Positions 6,768 through 14,645 of a stretch of DNA of 64,000 nt are shown one piece after another. The stretch's first letter is position 1, and each line of letters opens with the position of its first letter. The translations under genes were made by a program, and so were the position numbers. The DNA is from UMGS1532 sp045542355. Lineage in GTDB: Bacteria; Bacillota; Clostridia; Oscillospirales; Acutalibacteraceae. The DNA lies in the NCBI GenBank assembly GCA_045542355.1, contig JAZQKX010000031.1, forward strand, positions 62,001 through 126,000. Reading direction: 5' to 3'. The notes under the pieces are model-generated. The model had not been told where the DNA came from, did not search any database, and saw nothing but the letters and a program-made list of their open reading frames with translations.

Positions 6768-7439
6768 ATGGAAAAAGGGAAATCGGAATGCTTAGATATC
6801 GAGCAAACACAGGCTGAGGAGGTAGTAATAACTTCAACAGAGGTTACGGGAAAGCAGGACTTATCTAATGCTACGGTAAGCAACGGATGTGATGATGTAG
6901 GTAATTCAGAAACAGAGGAGACAACACTTGAAGAATCGGAGACTGTGGTGGAAGAGAACCCCCAAAAAGCAAGCATTCTAAAAAACAAAAAGGCGGTAGC
7001 TATATTATGTGTTGTAGCTGTGATTTTCTTCGGAAGCCGTATAATCTCAGGTGTTGGACAAATATTTTCAGCTCTTGGAATTTTCGACTCTGGATACAGC
7101 ACAGGGCAAAGTGATGATAGTATGTACATGACTGCAGCTAAGGAAATTCTCGAAATGGGTGTTAGAAGCGCTGGTTCTCCGATATTTAACAGATACAAGG
7201 TCTTTGAAGAGTATAACATTATTAAAATTCACGAAAAAGATGATTATGGCAGAGCAATAGTATTTATTGATGTTACTGCACGAGCAGGTGACGAAACGCG
7301 CCGAGAAGAATATTATGTGTTTGTAAACGAAATGACCTCTGACGGACAATATAGTTACGACCCTGTATACCATGCAACAAGCAGTATCGGTATGTTGGAA
7401 ATATTCAAAAGTGCTAACAATTTTGGTGAAGCACAATAA
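6768..7439 (+). CDS. Single-pass membrane protein of unknown function
   Basis: 223 residues. The first 70 or so are acidic and low in complexity and contain no signal peptide. They are followed by KNKK and one hydrophobic segment at about 76-105 (AVAILCVVAVIFFG). The positive side before the segment predicts an N-inside, C-outside topology. The extracytoplasmic part (about 110-223) is a compact mixed domain containing FIDVTARAGDE and EYYVFVNEM, which I do not recognise. The ATG is behind AGAGGAGG. It is followed after 37 bases by a lipoprotein, and the XRE gene is divergent, so the three probably form one module at the cell surface. Confidence 0.7.
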   Translation: MEKGKSECLDIEQTQAEEVVITSTEVTGKQDLSNATVSNGCDDVGNSETEETTLEESETVVEENPQKASILKNKKAVAILCVVAVIFFGSRIISGVGQIFSALGIFDSGYSTGQSDDSMYMTAAKEILEMGVRSAGSPIFNRYKVFEEYNIIKIHEKDDYGRAIVFIDVTARAGDETRREEYYVFVNEMTSDGQYSYDPVYHATSSIGMLEIFKSANNFGEAQ

Positions 7440-7476
7440 AGTAACACAAAAATATTAGGAAAGAGATGAAGATACA

Positions 7477-8298
7477 ATGAAAAGGTTTATATCAATAATA
7501 TTGATTATAATGACATTAATCAGTTTGTTTTGCGGCTGTAGTAAGGGTGAGACTCAGGAACAAGATGTGGATTTATCCTCCGATAGTATAGCGGACGATT
7601 CTGTGGAGGAAGAAGATGTAGCAGGTATAGTTGGCACATGGACATATGTTGGAACTATGGATACATCAACAGGCTCAGCCGCAACGCCTCCCTATAAGTA
7701 TGTTTGCAGTTGTGAATTCAATAACGACGGAAAAGGATACCTTAATGTTGTTGAAGACGGTGAACTGTGGGATTTACAAGAGGTTACATGGGAGCTTTCC
7801 TCCACATTGGATGACATTGATATATATGCTGTTTATTTTGATGACGGTTCGGAAGTGGGATTTTCGTATCTCTATTCATCAGATGCTTTGTCGATTACCA
7901 CTACAGAAGGTGACGGTATGATGCTTTACCAAAGGGACGAGGATAATTCCTATTCACCTATTGAAAAGCAAAGCTCTGACAAAGGAATTGTAGGAAGATG
8001 GAAGTGTAAATCTGCACTGGATTCCTCAACAGGGGATGAAACTGATTTTCCGACAACTTATGCAACGGGTATTTTGTGTAATGCCGACGGTAGTAGCACA
8101 ATGATTTCCTACAATTCAGATGCCAATAAAGTGGCTAATCTTGCGGTTGAATGGCAGTTTGTGGAATTGGATTCGTCTGGGAATGAGAAATATATTTTAA
8201 AAGCAAAAGATGCAGAATTTAACATGTATTATTCTCCGAAGGACGACTTGCTTATGATGATTGGATCAGATAAATCCATAGGGTTTGAAAGAGAATAA
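7477..8298 (+). CDS. Lipoprotein with two tandem repeats of one domain
   Basis: 273 residues. The type II signal peptide ends in the lipobox FCGC with Cys21 as the likely lipid site, followed by an acidic linker to about residue 48. Two similar halves follow: residues about 50-150 begin GIVGTWTYVGTMDTSTG and residues about 170-273 begin GIVGRWKCKSALDSSTG. Each is rich in beta-strand-like alternation and ends with a similar SYLYS or NMYYS segment, suggesting a duplicated beta-barrel (lipocalin-like) domain. Specific function unknown. It is the second gene of the unit starting at 6768 and ends at a strong terminator. Confidence 0.7.
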   Translation: MKRFISIILIIMTLISLFCGCSKGETQEQDVDLSSDSIADDSVEEEDVAGIVGTWTYVGTMDTSTGSAATPPYKYVCSCEFNNDGKGYLNVVEDGELWDLQEVTWELSSTLDDIDIYAVYFDDGSEVGFSYLYSSDALSITTTEGDGMMLYQRDEDNSYSPIEKQSSDKGIVGRWKCKSALDSSTGDETDFPTTYATGILCNADGSSTMISYNSDANKVANLAVEWQFVELDSSGNEKYILKAKDAEFNMYYSPKDDLLMMIGSDKSIGFERE

Positions 8299-8345
8299 AG
8301 CTCATTTTAATCGGGGAATTATATAATAATAATGATAAGTTAATA

Positions 8346-8389
8346 GAACAAAAGACAGGAGGGCGTCAGCCCTCCTGTCTTTTGTTCTA
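8346..8389. terminator. Bidirectional terminator
   Basis: A perfect 20-bp stem (8346-8365 with 8370-8389) around a GTCA loop, with T-runs on both strands. It separates the lipoprotein gene from the convergent GGGtGRT gene. Confidence 0.92.
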
Positions 8390-8394
8390 TTCAA

Positions 8395-9396
8395 TTACTT
8401 ATTAATAGCCTCGTTAACTGCAACTGCACAAGCAACTGTCATACCAACCATGGGGTTGTTACCTGCACCGATAAGACCCATCATCTCAACGTGGGCAGGA
8501 ACGGAAGAAGAACCTGCGAACTGAGCGTCGGAGTGCATACGACCCATTGTGTCGGTCATACCATAAGAAGCAGGACCTGCAGCCATGTTGTCGGGATGGA
8601 GGGTACGACCTGTACCGCCACCGCTGGCTACTGAGAAGTATTTCTTACCCTGCTCGATGCATTCCTTCTTGTAGGTACCTGCAACGGGATGCTGGAAACG
8701 GGTGGGGTTGGTGGAGTTACCGGTGATGGAAACGTCAACACCCTCGAGATGCATAACTGCAACGCCCTCGCGAACATCGTCGGAGCCGTAGCAACGAACC
8801 TTGGAACGTTCGCCGTCAGAATACTTAATTTCGTCTACGATTTCGATTTTACCGGTATAGTAGTCAAACTTAGTCTGAACATAGGTAAAGCCGTTGATTC
8901 TTGAAATAATTTTTGCAGCATCCTTGCCAAGACCGTTAAGAATAACGCGGAGGTCTTCTTTTCTTGCCTTGTTAGCGCTACGGGCAAGACCGATAGCACC
9001 TTCAGCAGCTGCAAAGGACTCGTGACCTGCCAAGAAAGCGAAGCATTTGGTTTCGTCACGGAGGAGCATAGCGCCTAAGTTACCGTGGCCAAGACCAACC
9101 TTACGGTCGTCGGCAACCGAGCCAGGGATACAGAATGCCTGAAGACCAACACCGATTTTCTCAGCGGCTTCAGCGGCAGACTTTGCGCCGTCTTTGATAG
9201 CGATTGCACAGCCTACAACGTAAGCCCAGCAAGCGTTTTCGAAGCAGATGGGCTGAATTCCCTTTACGATGTTGTAAGCATCAACACCGGCTTCGTCACA
9301 AATTTTCTTTGCATCTTCGATAGAGGCAATGCCGTGCTTCTGGAGCTCAGCGTTAATGCCGTCTATTCTTCTTTCATAACCTTCAAATAAAGCCAT
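8395..9396 (-). CDS. GGGtGRT-family protein
   Basis: 333 residues. The family is named after its glycine-rich signature, here GGGTGRT at residues 259-265. Other conserved-looking blocks are GLGHGNLGAMLL, CFAFLAGHESFAAAEGAIG, SITGNSTNPTRFQHPVAGTYKK (split here by eye) and AGSSSVPAHVEMMGLIGAGNNPMVG. Cysteines occur at about 51, 56, 63, 89 and 118. The protein is soluble with no signal peptide. It is encoded 19 bases behind a NifU/IscU-like scaffold and probably works with it, but the biochemical role of the family is, as far as I know, not established. GGGAGG precedes the ATG. Its 3' end also exists as a decayed copy at 6172-6224. Confidence 0.85.
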   Translation of the reverse strand: MALFEGYERRIDGINAELQKHGIASIEDAKKICDEAGVDAYNIVKGIQPICFENACWAYVVGCAIAIKDGAKSAAEAAEKIGVGLQAFCIPGSVADDRKVGLGHGNLGAMLLRDETKCFAFLAGHESFAAAEGAIGLARSANKARKEDLRVILNGLGKDAAKIISRINGFTYVQTKFDYYTGKIEIVDEIKYSDGERSKVRCYGSDDVREGVAVMHLEGVDVSITGNSTNPTRFQHPVAGTYKKECIEQGKKYFSVASGGGTGRTLHPDNMAAGPASYGMTDTMGRMHSDAQFAGSSSVPAHVEMMGLIGAGNNPMVGMTVACAVAVNEAINK

Positions 9397-9415
9397 TACT
9401 GTTTACCTCCCCTAA

Positions 9416-10108
9416 TTATTCGTGTCTCGGATCGATAAGCTTAGCGGCATCGTCAACACGGCCGTACTGACCGCTGGCCTTTTCCAGAGCCTCGTTGGCA
9501 TCCATGCCCTTGCCAATCATTTCCATCATTTTGCCGAGGTGAACAAATTTATAACCTGTGATTTCACCATTGTCATCTACTGCAAGCTTGGTGATGTAAC
9601 CCTCAGCTAACTCGAGGTAGCGAGGACCCTTAACCTTGGTTGCGTAGGTTGTACCAACCTGTGAACGAAGACCCTTACCAAGGTCCTCAAGACCTGCGCC
9701 GATGGGCAGACCGTCTTCACTGAAAGCAGTCTGGGTACGACCGTAAACAATCTGTAAGAAAAGCTCACGCATAGCGGTGTTGATAGCATCACAAACCAGG
9801 TCGGTGTTGAGAGCCTCAAGGATGGTTTTACCGATGAGAATCTCGGATGCCATAGCGGCGGAGTGGGTCATACCGGAACAACCGATGGTCTCAACCAAAG
9901 CCTCTTCGATTACACCCTCTTTAACATTAAGAGTGAGCTTACAGGTACCCTGCTGGGGAGCGCACCAACCGATACCGTGGGTAAGACCGGAAATGTCTTT
10001 GATTTCCGTTGCCTGAGTCCATTTACCCTCCTGGGGGATAGGTGCAGGACCGTGATATGCGCCTTTAGCTAAGGGGCACATATTCTGAACTTCTGATGAA
10101 TACTTCAT
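9416..10108 (-). CDS. NifU/IscU-like iron-sulfur scaffold protein
   Basis: 230 residues. The segment VETIGCSGMTHSAAMASEIL around Cys77 matches the second scaffold cysteine block of IscU/NifU proteins; further cysteines at 11, 49 and 56 lie upstream. I see no cysteine in the region where IscU proteins carry their third ligand, and the C-terminal 100 residues are an extra segment not found in plain IscU. Cluster assembly is therefore a family-based inference. AAAGGAG lies before the ATG. It is the first gene of a two-gene unit with the GGGtGRT gene, driven by the promoter at 10144-10172. No cysteine desulfurase gene is nearby. Confidence 0.8.
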   Translation of the reverse strand: MKYSSEVQNMCPLAKGAYHGPAPIPQEGKWTQATEIKDISGLTHGIGWCAPQQGTCKLTLNVKEGVIEEALVETIGCSGMTHSAAMASEILIGKTILEALNTDLVCDAINTAMRELFLQIVYGRTQTAFSEDGLPIGAGLEDLGKGLRSQVGTTYATKVKGPRYLELAEGYITKLAVDDNGEITGYKFVHLGKMMEMIGKGMDANEALEKASGQYGRVDDAAKLIDPRHE

Positions 10109-10143
10109 AATAGGAAGACTCCTTTCATAAATCTACAAGTTAC

Positions 10144-10172
10144 ATTATATACTTTTTATCTCTCAATTACAA
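10144..10172 (-). promoter_or_regulatory. Promoter for the scaffold/GGGtGRT unit
   Basis: On the minus strand TTGTAA (10172-10167), 17-base spacer, TATAAT (10149-10144). The rest of the 326-base divergent spacer is AT-rich and I see no other element in it apart from the plus-strand promoter. Confidence 0.65.
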
Positions 10173-10367
10173 GATAAAAAATTAAAATTGTTAAAATTTA
10201 GACATTTTTAGATATGGAATTCAAAGTACTTTGCACAGTTGTTATAAGAAATGTCCTCATACTACGTGCAGTACCTTTATAACCGCATCTTCATGTTGAA
10301 TGTTTTGCAGTTTTTATTAAGAGCAAAAAATGTATATTCATATTTTTTTATATTAGAAACAATTTTA

Positions 10368-10395
10368 TTGATTTTTAAAGGTTTTGCTGTATAAT
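10368..10395 (+). promoter_or_regulatory. Promoter for the flavin reductase gene
   Basis: TTGATT (10368-10373), 16-base spacer, TATAAT (10390-10395), about 40 bases upstream of the start codon. Confidence 0.6.
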
Positions 10396-10434
10396 TATAT
10401 AATAAGTCAGTAAATATATCAAGGAGTGAATTTA

Positions 10435-10938
10435 ATGAATTTTAAAGAAATAAGTGCCAAGGAAATTAAAGACAACGCGATTTCAATGATAAGCGACGAG
10501 TGGATGCTGATTTCAGCAGGGGATGAGAAGACTCATAACATGATGACCGCCAGTTGGGGCTTCATGGGCGAAATGTGGGGTAAAGACTCTGTAATTGCGG
10601 CGGTACGACCCACCCGTCATACCTATGGAATATTGGAAAATAACGACACATTTGCCTTGTGCTTTATGGGGGATGATCGCGAGGTTCATAAAATATGTGG
10701 CTCAAAAAGCGGCAGGGATATAGATAAGGTCACCAAGACTGGTCTTACCCCCGTGTATTCCCACGGCACAATGTATTTCGAGGAAGCAAGACTTGTTGTA
10801 ATTGCCAAGAAAACCTACACCCAAGACCTGAATCCCCAATGCTTTATAGATAAAGATGTAGATGAAAAATGGTACAACAATGACTACCACAAAATGTTCT
10901 ACGGCGAAATTCTATGTGTATTAGAAAAGCAAAGCTAA
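10435..10938 (+). CDS. Flavin reductase domain protein (flavoredoxin-like)
   Basis: 167 residues. The pattern TASWGFMGEMWGKDSV followed by RPTRHTYGILE and FALCFMG is that of FMN-binding flavin reductase-like proteins of anaerobes, which bind FMN and transfer electrons or reduce free flavin. The start at 10435 is chosen because AAGGAG lies 8 bases before it; an in-frame GTG nine bases earlier overlaps the SD. It is a single-gene unit with its own promoter, placed opposite the scaffold/GGGtGRT pair. The physiological partner cannot be told from the sequence. Confidence 0.85.
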   Translation: MNFKEISAKEIKDNAISMISDEWMLISAGDEKTHNMMTASWGFMGEMWGKDSVIAAVRPTRHTYGILENNDTFALCFMGDDREVHKICGSKSGRDIDKVTKTGLTPVYSHGTMYFEEARLVVIAKKTYTQDLNPQCFIDKDVDEKWYNNDYHKMFYGEILCVLEKQS

Positions 10939-10961
10939 AAGGAAACAAAAACTACACAGTT

Positions 10962-11160
10962 AAATTTGATATGCACCTACAGAAGTGTCTAACTTTTGGA
11001 GATAAATATCAAATTCCATCCATTTTCCCGCGCTTTTAAATCTGCCACTGGCTTTTCTCCCACAGGCTATAAAAAAGATATACTTTTTATGCGTCGGCTC
11101 GGTCGCTTTGAGCACGGCGCATTGTTTTTCTTTAAATCTCAAGTTTAAAATAAAAAACAC
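10962..11160 (-). other. Possible relic or interspersed repeat with a 66-codon frame
   Basis: The 314-base gap between the flavin reductase gene and prmA contains a minus-strand frame opening with GTG at 11160 (GAGG just before it) and ending FDIYLQKLDTSVGAYQI. Its base composition in the middle is less AT-rich than the flanks. AATTTGATAT (10963-10972) and ATATCAAATT (11006-11015) are a perfect 10-base inverted repeat inside it. I know no protein family for this. It resembles the short repeated frames scattered in some clostridial genomes, an impression that I cannot test here. Confidence 0.3.
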
Positions 11161-11252
11161 CTCTTTATTTTTACGAAATTTGTGATATAATGATATAATG
11201 TAATAATATATGTTATAATCTTAATGGCGTTAAGGTGAATGGAGTGATAAGC

Positions 11253-12170
11253 TTGGATTGGCTGGAAATATTGATAACTGTTCCCGTAGAAAGATTGGAA
11301 GAGGCAGAAGCTATTGCAAACATGTCTGTTCCTTACGGAATTTATGTTGAGGACTATTCCGATTTAGAGGAGGGCGCATGGGAAATAGCCCATATTGATT
11401 TAATTGATGAGGATTTAATTAATAAAGACCGAACTAAGGCTCTTATTCATATCTACTTCGGTGAGGACGAAAACCTTATCGAAGCTAAATCATACTTAGA
11501 GGAGCGTTTCCGTGCAGTTGGCATGGACTTCGGGATTGATACCGGTTTCATTGCCGAGGAGTCCTGGAGGGATAATTGGAAAAAATTCTTTAAGGTTACT
11601 GAGGTAGGAGAAAAGCTTGTAATTCGTCCAGGCTGGGAAAAATATACCGACAACGGAAGCGGTAGACAGGTCATCACCATAGACCCCGGCGCCGCCTTTG
11701 GTACCGGCACCCATGCCACAACAAGACTTTGCCTCGAACTTCTTGAAAAGCATTTGTCGGGCGGTAGAGTGTTGGATATCGGTACAGGTAGCGGAATCTT
11801 AGGTATCGGCGCCGCACTTCTGGGCGCTGACAGTGTGATAGGTGTCGACATCGACGAAACAGCCGTTAAGGTTGCCAACGAAAATGCAGTAATCAATGGT
11901 GTGGAAAATATCACCGAATTTATCACAGGTGACCTCACCGATAAAATCAGCGGCAGATTTAATGTGGTTTGCGCCAACATTGTGGCAGATGTAATAATCG
12001 GTCTTTCCGCCACAGTCAAGAACTTTTTAGAGGAAGACGGAATCTTTCTTTGCTCGGGTATAATTGATATGCGGGCGGAGGAGGTTGAGTCCGCTCTTCA
12101 GAAAAACGGATATACCATTCTTGACCATCTAACAAAAGACAACTGGCATGCCTATGCCGTCAAGTTATAA
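11253..12170 (+). CDS. prmA: Ribosomal protein L11 methyltransferase
   Basis: Uses S-adenosylmethionine to methylate lysines and the N-terminus of L11. From the TTG at 11253 the 305-residue product begins MDWLEILITVP, the usual PrmA start, and GGAG lies nine bases upstream; the GTG at 11235 would add six residues without a good SD. The SAM-binding block is VLDIGTGSGILGIGAALLG, followed by the acidic GVDIDE and the catalytic-loop ANIVAD. It heads an operon that runs to the aminotransferase at 19653, 11 bases before prfB. Several TATAAT-like boxes at 11185-11220 provide the likely promoter. Confidence 0.93.
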   Translation: MDWLEILITVPVERLEEAEAIANMSVPYGIYVEDYSDLEEGAWEIAHIDLIDEDLINKDRTKALIHIYFGEDENLIEAKSYLEERFRAVGMDFGIDTGFIAEESWRDNWKKFFKVTEVGEKLVIRPGWEKYTDNGSGRQVITIDPGAAFGTGTHATTRLCLELLEKHLSGGRVLDIGTGSGILGIGAALLGADSVIGVDIDETAVKVANENAVINGVENITEFITGDLTDKISGRFNVVCANIVADVIIGLSATVKNFLEEDGIFLCSGIIDMRAEEVESALQKNGYTILDHLTKDNWHAYAVKL

Positions 12171-12181
12171 GGAGAAATTTA

Positions 12182-13300
12182 ATGCTACAGTTTGAAGAAC
12201 AGCGTTTGAAATTAGAGGCAATAGAGGGCGACATCAAGGAGCTCGGCGAAGCCTTGGGTATAGACCGCCTCAAGAACACCATGGAAGAAAAGCAAAACCT
12301 CACAGCGGCGGAAAATTTTTGGGACAATCCTGAAAATTCCCAAAAGGTATTGCAAGAAATCAGCAAAATCAAAGAAAAGTTAGATAGCTACGAGAAACTT
12401 TGCTCAGATTATTCAGATACATTAGATATAATCGAAATGGCAGACGAGGAAGAGGATCTTACCCTTTTAGATGATATAATTTCATCAGTAAATAGTATTT
12501 GTGATTCCATGGAAAAGCAAAGACTATCCACCTTGCTTACAGGTGAATATGACGCGAACAATGCCATTCTTACATTCCATGCGGGTGCTGGTGGCACCGA
12601 GGCGCAGGATTGGGCAGAGATGCTTTTGCGAATGTATACCAGATGGGCAGATGCCCACGGATTTAAGGTTGAGGTAACAGATACTCTTGACGGAGACGAG
12701 GCAGGAATTAAAAGCGCCACCATATTTGTGGAGGGCGAAAATGCCTACGGATACCTTAAAAGCGAAATCGGTGTCCACAGACTTGTTCGTGTTTCCCCGT
12801 TTGATTCATCGGGCAGAAGACACACCTCTTTTGCATCTCTTGAAGTAATGCCCGAAATCAGCGACGATATCGAGGTAGATATCAGGGAAGAGGATTTGAA
12901 GATAGACGCGTTCCGTGCAAGTGGCGCGGGCGGTCAGCATATCAATAAAACCAGCTCGGCGATCCGTATAACCCACATTCCTTCGGGTATAGTTGTGGCT
13001 TGTCAGAACGAGCGAAGCCAGTTCCAGAATAAAGACAGAGCAATGAAAATGCTCCGTTCCAAGCTGGTTGAAATCAAGGAAAGAGAGCATCTCGATAAGA
13101 TCGAGGATATCAAGGGTGTCCAAAAGGAAATTGCCTGGGGCAGTCAGATTCGCTCTTACGTATTTATGCCATACACTCTGGCCAAGGACCACCGCACAGG
13201 CTTTGAAAACGGCAACATCAATGCTGTAATGGACGGTGATATTGACGGATTTATCAATGCATATCTAAAAGCGAGTTCATTAGGAACGTTAGAGAGTTGA
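12182..13300 (+). CDS. prfB: Peptide chain release factor 2, no programmed frameshift
   Basis: Releases peptides at UGA and UAA. The 372-residue protein carries the UGA/UAA-specific SPF tripeptide (RVSPFDSSGRRHTS) and the peptidyl-hydrolase motif GGQ at 250-252. Most bacterial prfB genes need a +1 shift at an in-frame UGA near codon 25. Here the frame is open from the ATG, and the corresponding stretch reads LGEALGIDRLKN with no UGA, so autoregulation by frameshifting is absent. It is the second gene of the prmA operon, with an SD AAGGAG 7 bases before the start. Confidence 0.96.
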   Translation: MLQFEEQRLKLEAIEGDIKELGEALGIDRLKNTMEEKQNLTAAENFWDNPENSQKVLQEISKIKEKLDSYEKLCSDYSDTLDIIEMADEEEDLTLLDDIISSVNSICDSMEKQRLSTLLTGEYDANNAILTFHAGAGGTEAQDWAEMLLRMYTRWADAHGFKVEVTDTLDGDEAGIKSATIFVEGENAYGYLKSEIGVHRLVRVSPFDSSGRRHTSFASLEVMPEISDDIEVDIREEDLKIDAFRASGAGGQHINKTSSAIRITHIPSGIVVACQNERSQFQNKDRAMKMLRSKLVEIKEREHLDKIEDIKGVQKEIAWGSQIRSYVFMPYTLAKDHRTGFENGNINAVMDGDIDGFINAYLKASSLGTLES

Positions 13301-13338
13301 TGGATAAAGTTATATTAAATGGATAGAAGGTCTTTCTG

Positions 13339-13866
13339 GTGAAAAACAATAAAATAATCAAAATAGTTTACGCTTCGCTGTTTGCGGCACTTATCTGTGT
13401 TGTTACCATGTTTCCGCAGATACCCGTTCCCGCAACAGGTGGCTACATACATATGGGCGATGCTGTACTGTTGATTGCTGCATGGCTTTTAGGTCCCATA
13501 TACGGAACTCTTGCGGCAGGAATTGGCTCGGCACTTGCAGACCTTTTTTCGGGCTATGTGATTTATGCACCCGCAACCTTTATCATCAAAGCAGTTGTAG
13601 CAGTTCTTGCCACCTTGATTTTCAGGGGTTGCGCAAAAACTATTAAATCAAACATTTTCCGCTATATTATTTCAGCAGTTTTGGCGGAATCGTTTATGGT
13701 GCTGGGATATTTCCTTTATGAGCTAATGATTTATGGCGGTGGAGCAGTTGCCGCAATTCCAGCCAACTGTATTCAGGGCGGTTTTGCCGCCGTTGCAGGT
13801 GTGCTGATTATAAGATTATTGATAACCAACAAAACGGTAAAAGAATTTATTTTAAACCAGAGGTAG
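13339..13866 (+). CDS. ECF transporter S component, substrate unknown
   Basis: 175 residues, almost entirely hydrophobic, with about six membrane segments. The opening IIKIVYASLFAALICVVTMFPQIP and the segment GDAVLLIAAWLLGPIYGTLAAGIGSALAD (about residues 36-64) are typical of the substrate-binding S subunits of energy-coupling factor vitamin transporters. The shared EcfA/EcfT subunits are not in this window. The start is a GTG. It sits between prfB (38 bases) and proB (5 bases), inside what becomes a proline biosynthesis operon, which does not by itself reveal the substrate. The exact subfamily cannot be told by eye. Confidence 0.82.
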   Translation: MKNNKIIKIVYASLFAALICVVTMFPQIPVPATGGYIHMGDAVLLIAAWLLGPIYGTLAAGIGSALADLFSGYVIYAPATFIIKAVVAVLATLIFRGCAKTIKSNIFRYIISAVLAESFMVLGYFLYELMIYGGGAVAAIPANCIQGGFAAVAGVLIIRLLITNKTVKEFILNQR

Positions 13867-13871
13867 GAAGT

Positions 13872-14645
13872 ATGCGTATTGTAGTTAAGGTGGGCACATC
13901 AACCCTTGCCCACGAAACAGGCAGACTTAACATCCGCCATATAGAGTCACTGAGCAAGACACTCAGCGACCTTAAAAACGCAGGGAACGAAGTGATTCTT
14001 GTTTCCTCGGGCGCCATAGGTATGGGAATGGGTAAGCTTTCTTTAAGTGAGCGTCCCAAGGACATGCCTACAAAGCAGGCGGCAGCGGCTGTAGGTCAAT
14101 GTGAGCTTATGTATACATACGATAAGCTTTTCTCCGACTATAACCATACCGTAGCTCAGATACTTTTAACAGGTCAGGATATGCAAAGTGAGGAGCGGCA
14201 CACCAATTTTACCAACACAATCAATCGTCTTTTAGAGTTGGGAGCCCTGCCTATAATTAACGAAAACGACACGGTTGCAACAGAGGAAATCAAGGTAGGC
14301 GATAACGATACCTTGGCGGCAATAGTTGCCGTCAGCGTCAATGCAGATTTGCTGATACTTCTTTCTGATATTGATGGACTTTACACCGCCGATCCCCATA
14401 AATCCCCCGAGGCGAAGCTAATACCTGATGTAGAGAAAATCACCGAGGAAATAAGAAACTTAGCAGGGGATATACATACCTCTCTCGGTACAGGCGGCAT
14501 GGCAACCAAAATCAAAGCGGCTGAATATTGCATGACCAACGGCTCCGATATGGTTATTGCCAATGGCGGTGACCCTGCTGTTTTATACGATATAGTAGAG
14601 GGCAAGGCTGTAGGCACCCGTTTTCGCTGTAAAGAGGGCAAATAA
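13872..14645 (+). CDS. proB: Glutamate 5-kinase
   Basis: Phosphorylates glutamate to glutamyl 5-phosphate, the first step of proline synthesis. At 257 residues it is the short form, consisting only of the amino-acid kinase domain; the RNA-binding-like PUA domain of the longer enzymes is missing. Motifs are VVKVGTSTL at the N-terminus, LVSSGAIGMGMG, INENDTV and LLSDIDGLYTADP, then GTGGMATKIKAA. proA starts directly after the stop codon. Confidence 0.95.
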   Translation: MRIVVKVGTSTLAHETGRLNIRHIESLSKTLSDLKNAGNEVILVSSGAIGMGMGKLSLSERPKDMPTKQAAAAVGQCELMYTYDKLFSDYNHTVAQILLTGQDMQSEERHTNFTNTINRLLELGALPIINENDTVATEEIKVGDNDTLAAIVAVSVNADLLILLSDIDGLYTADPHKSPEAKLIPDVEKITEEIRNLAGDIHTSLGTGGMATKIKAAEYCMTNGSDMVIANGGDPAVLYDIVEGKAVGTRFRCKEGK

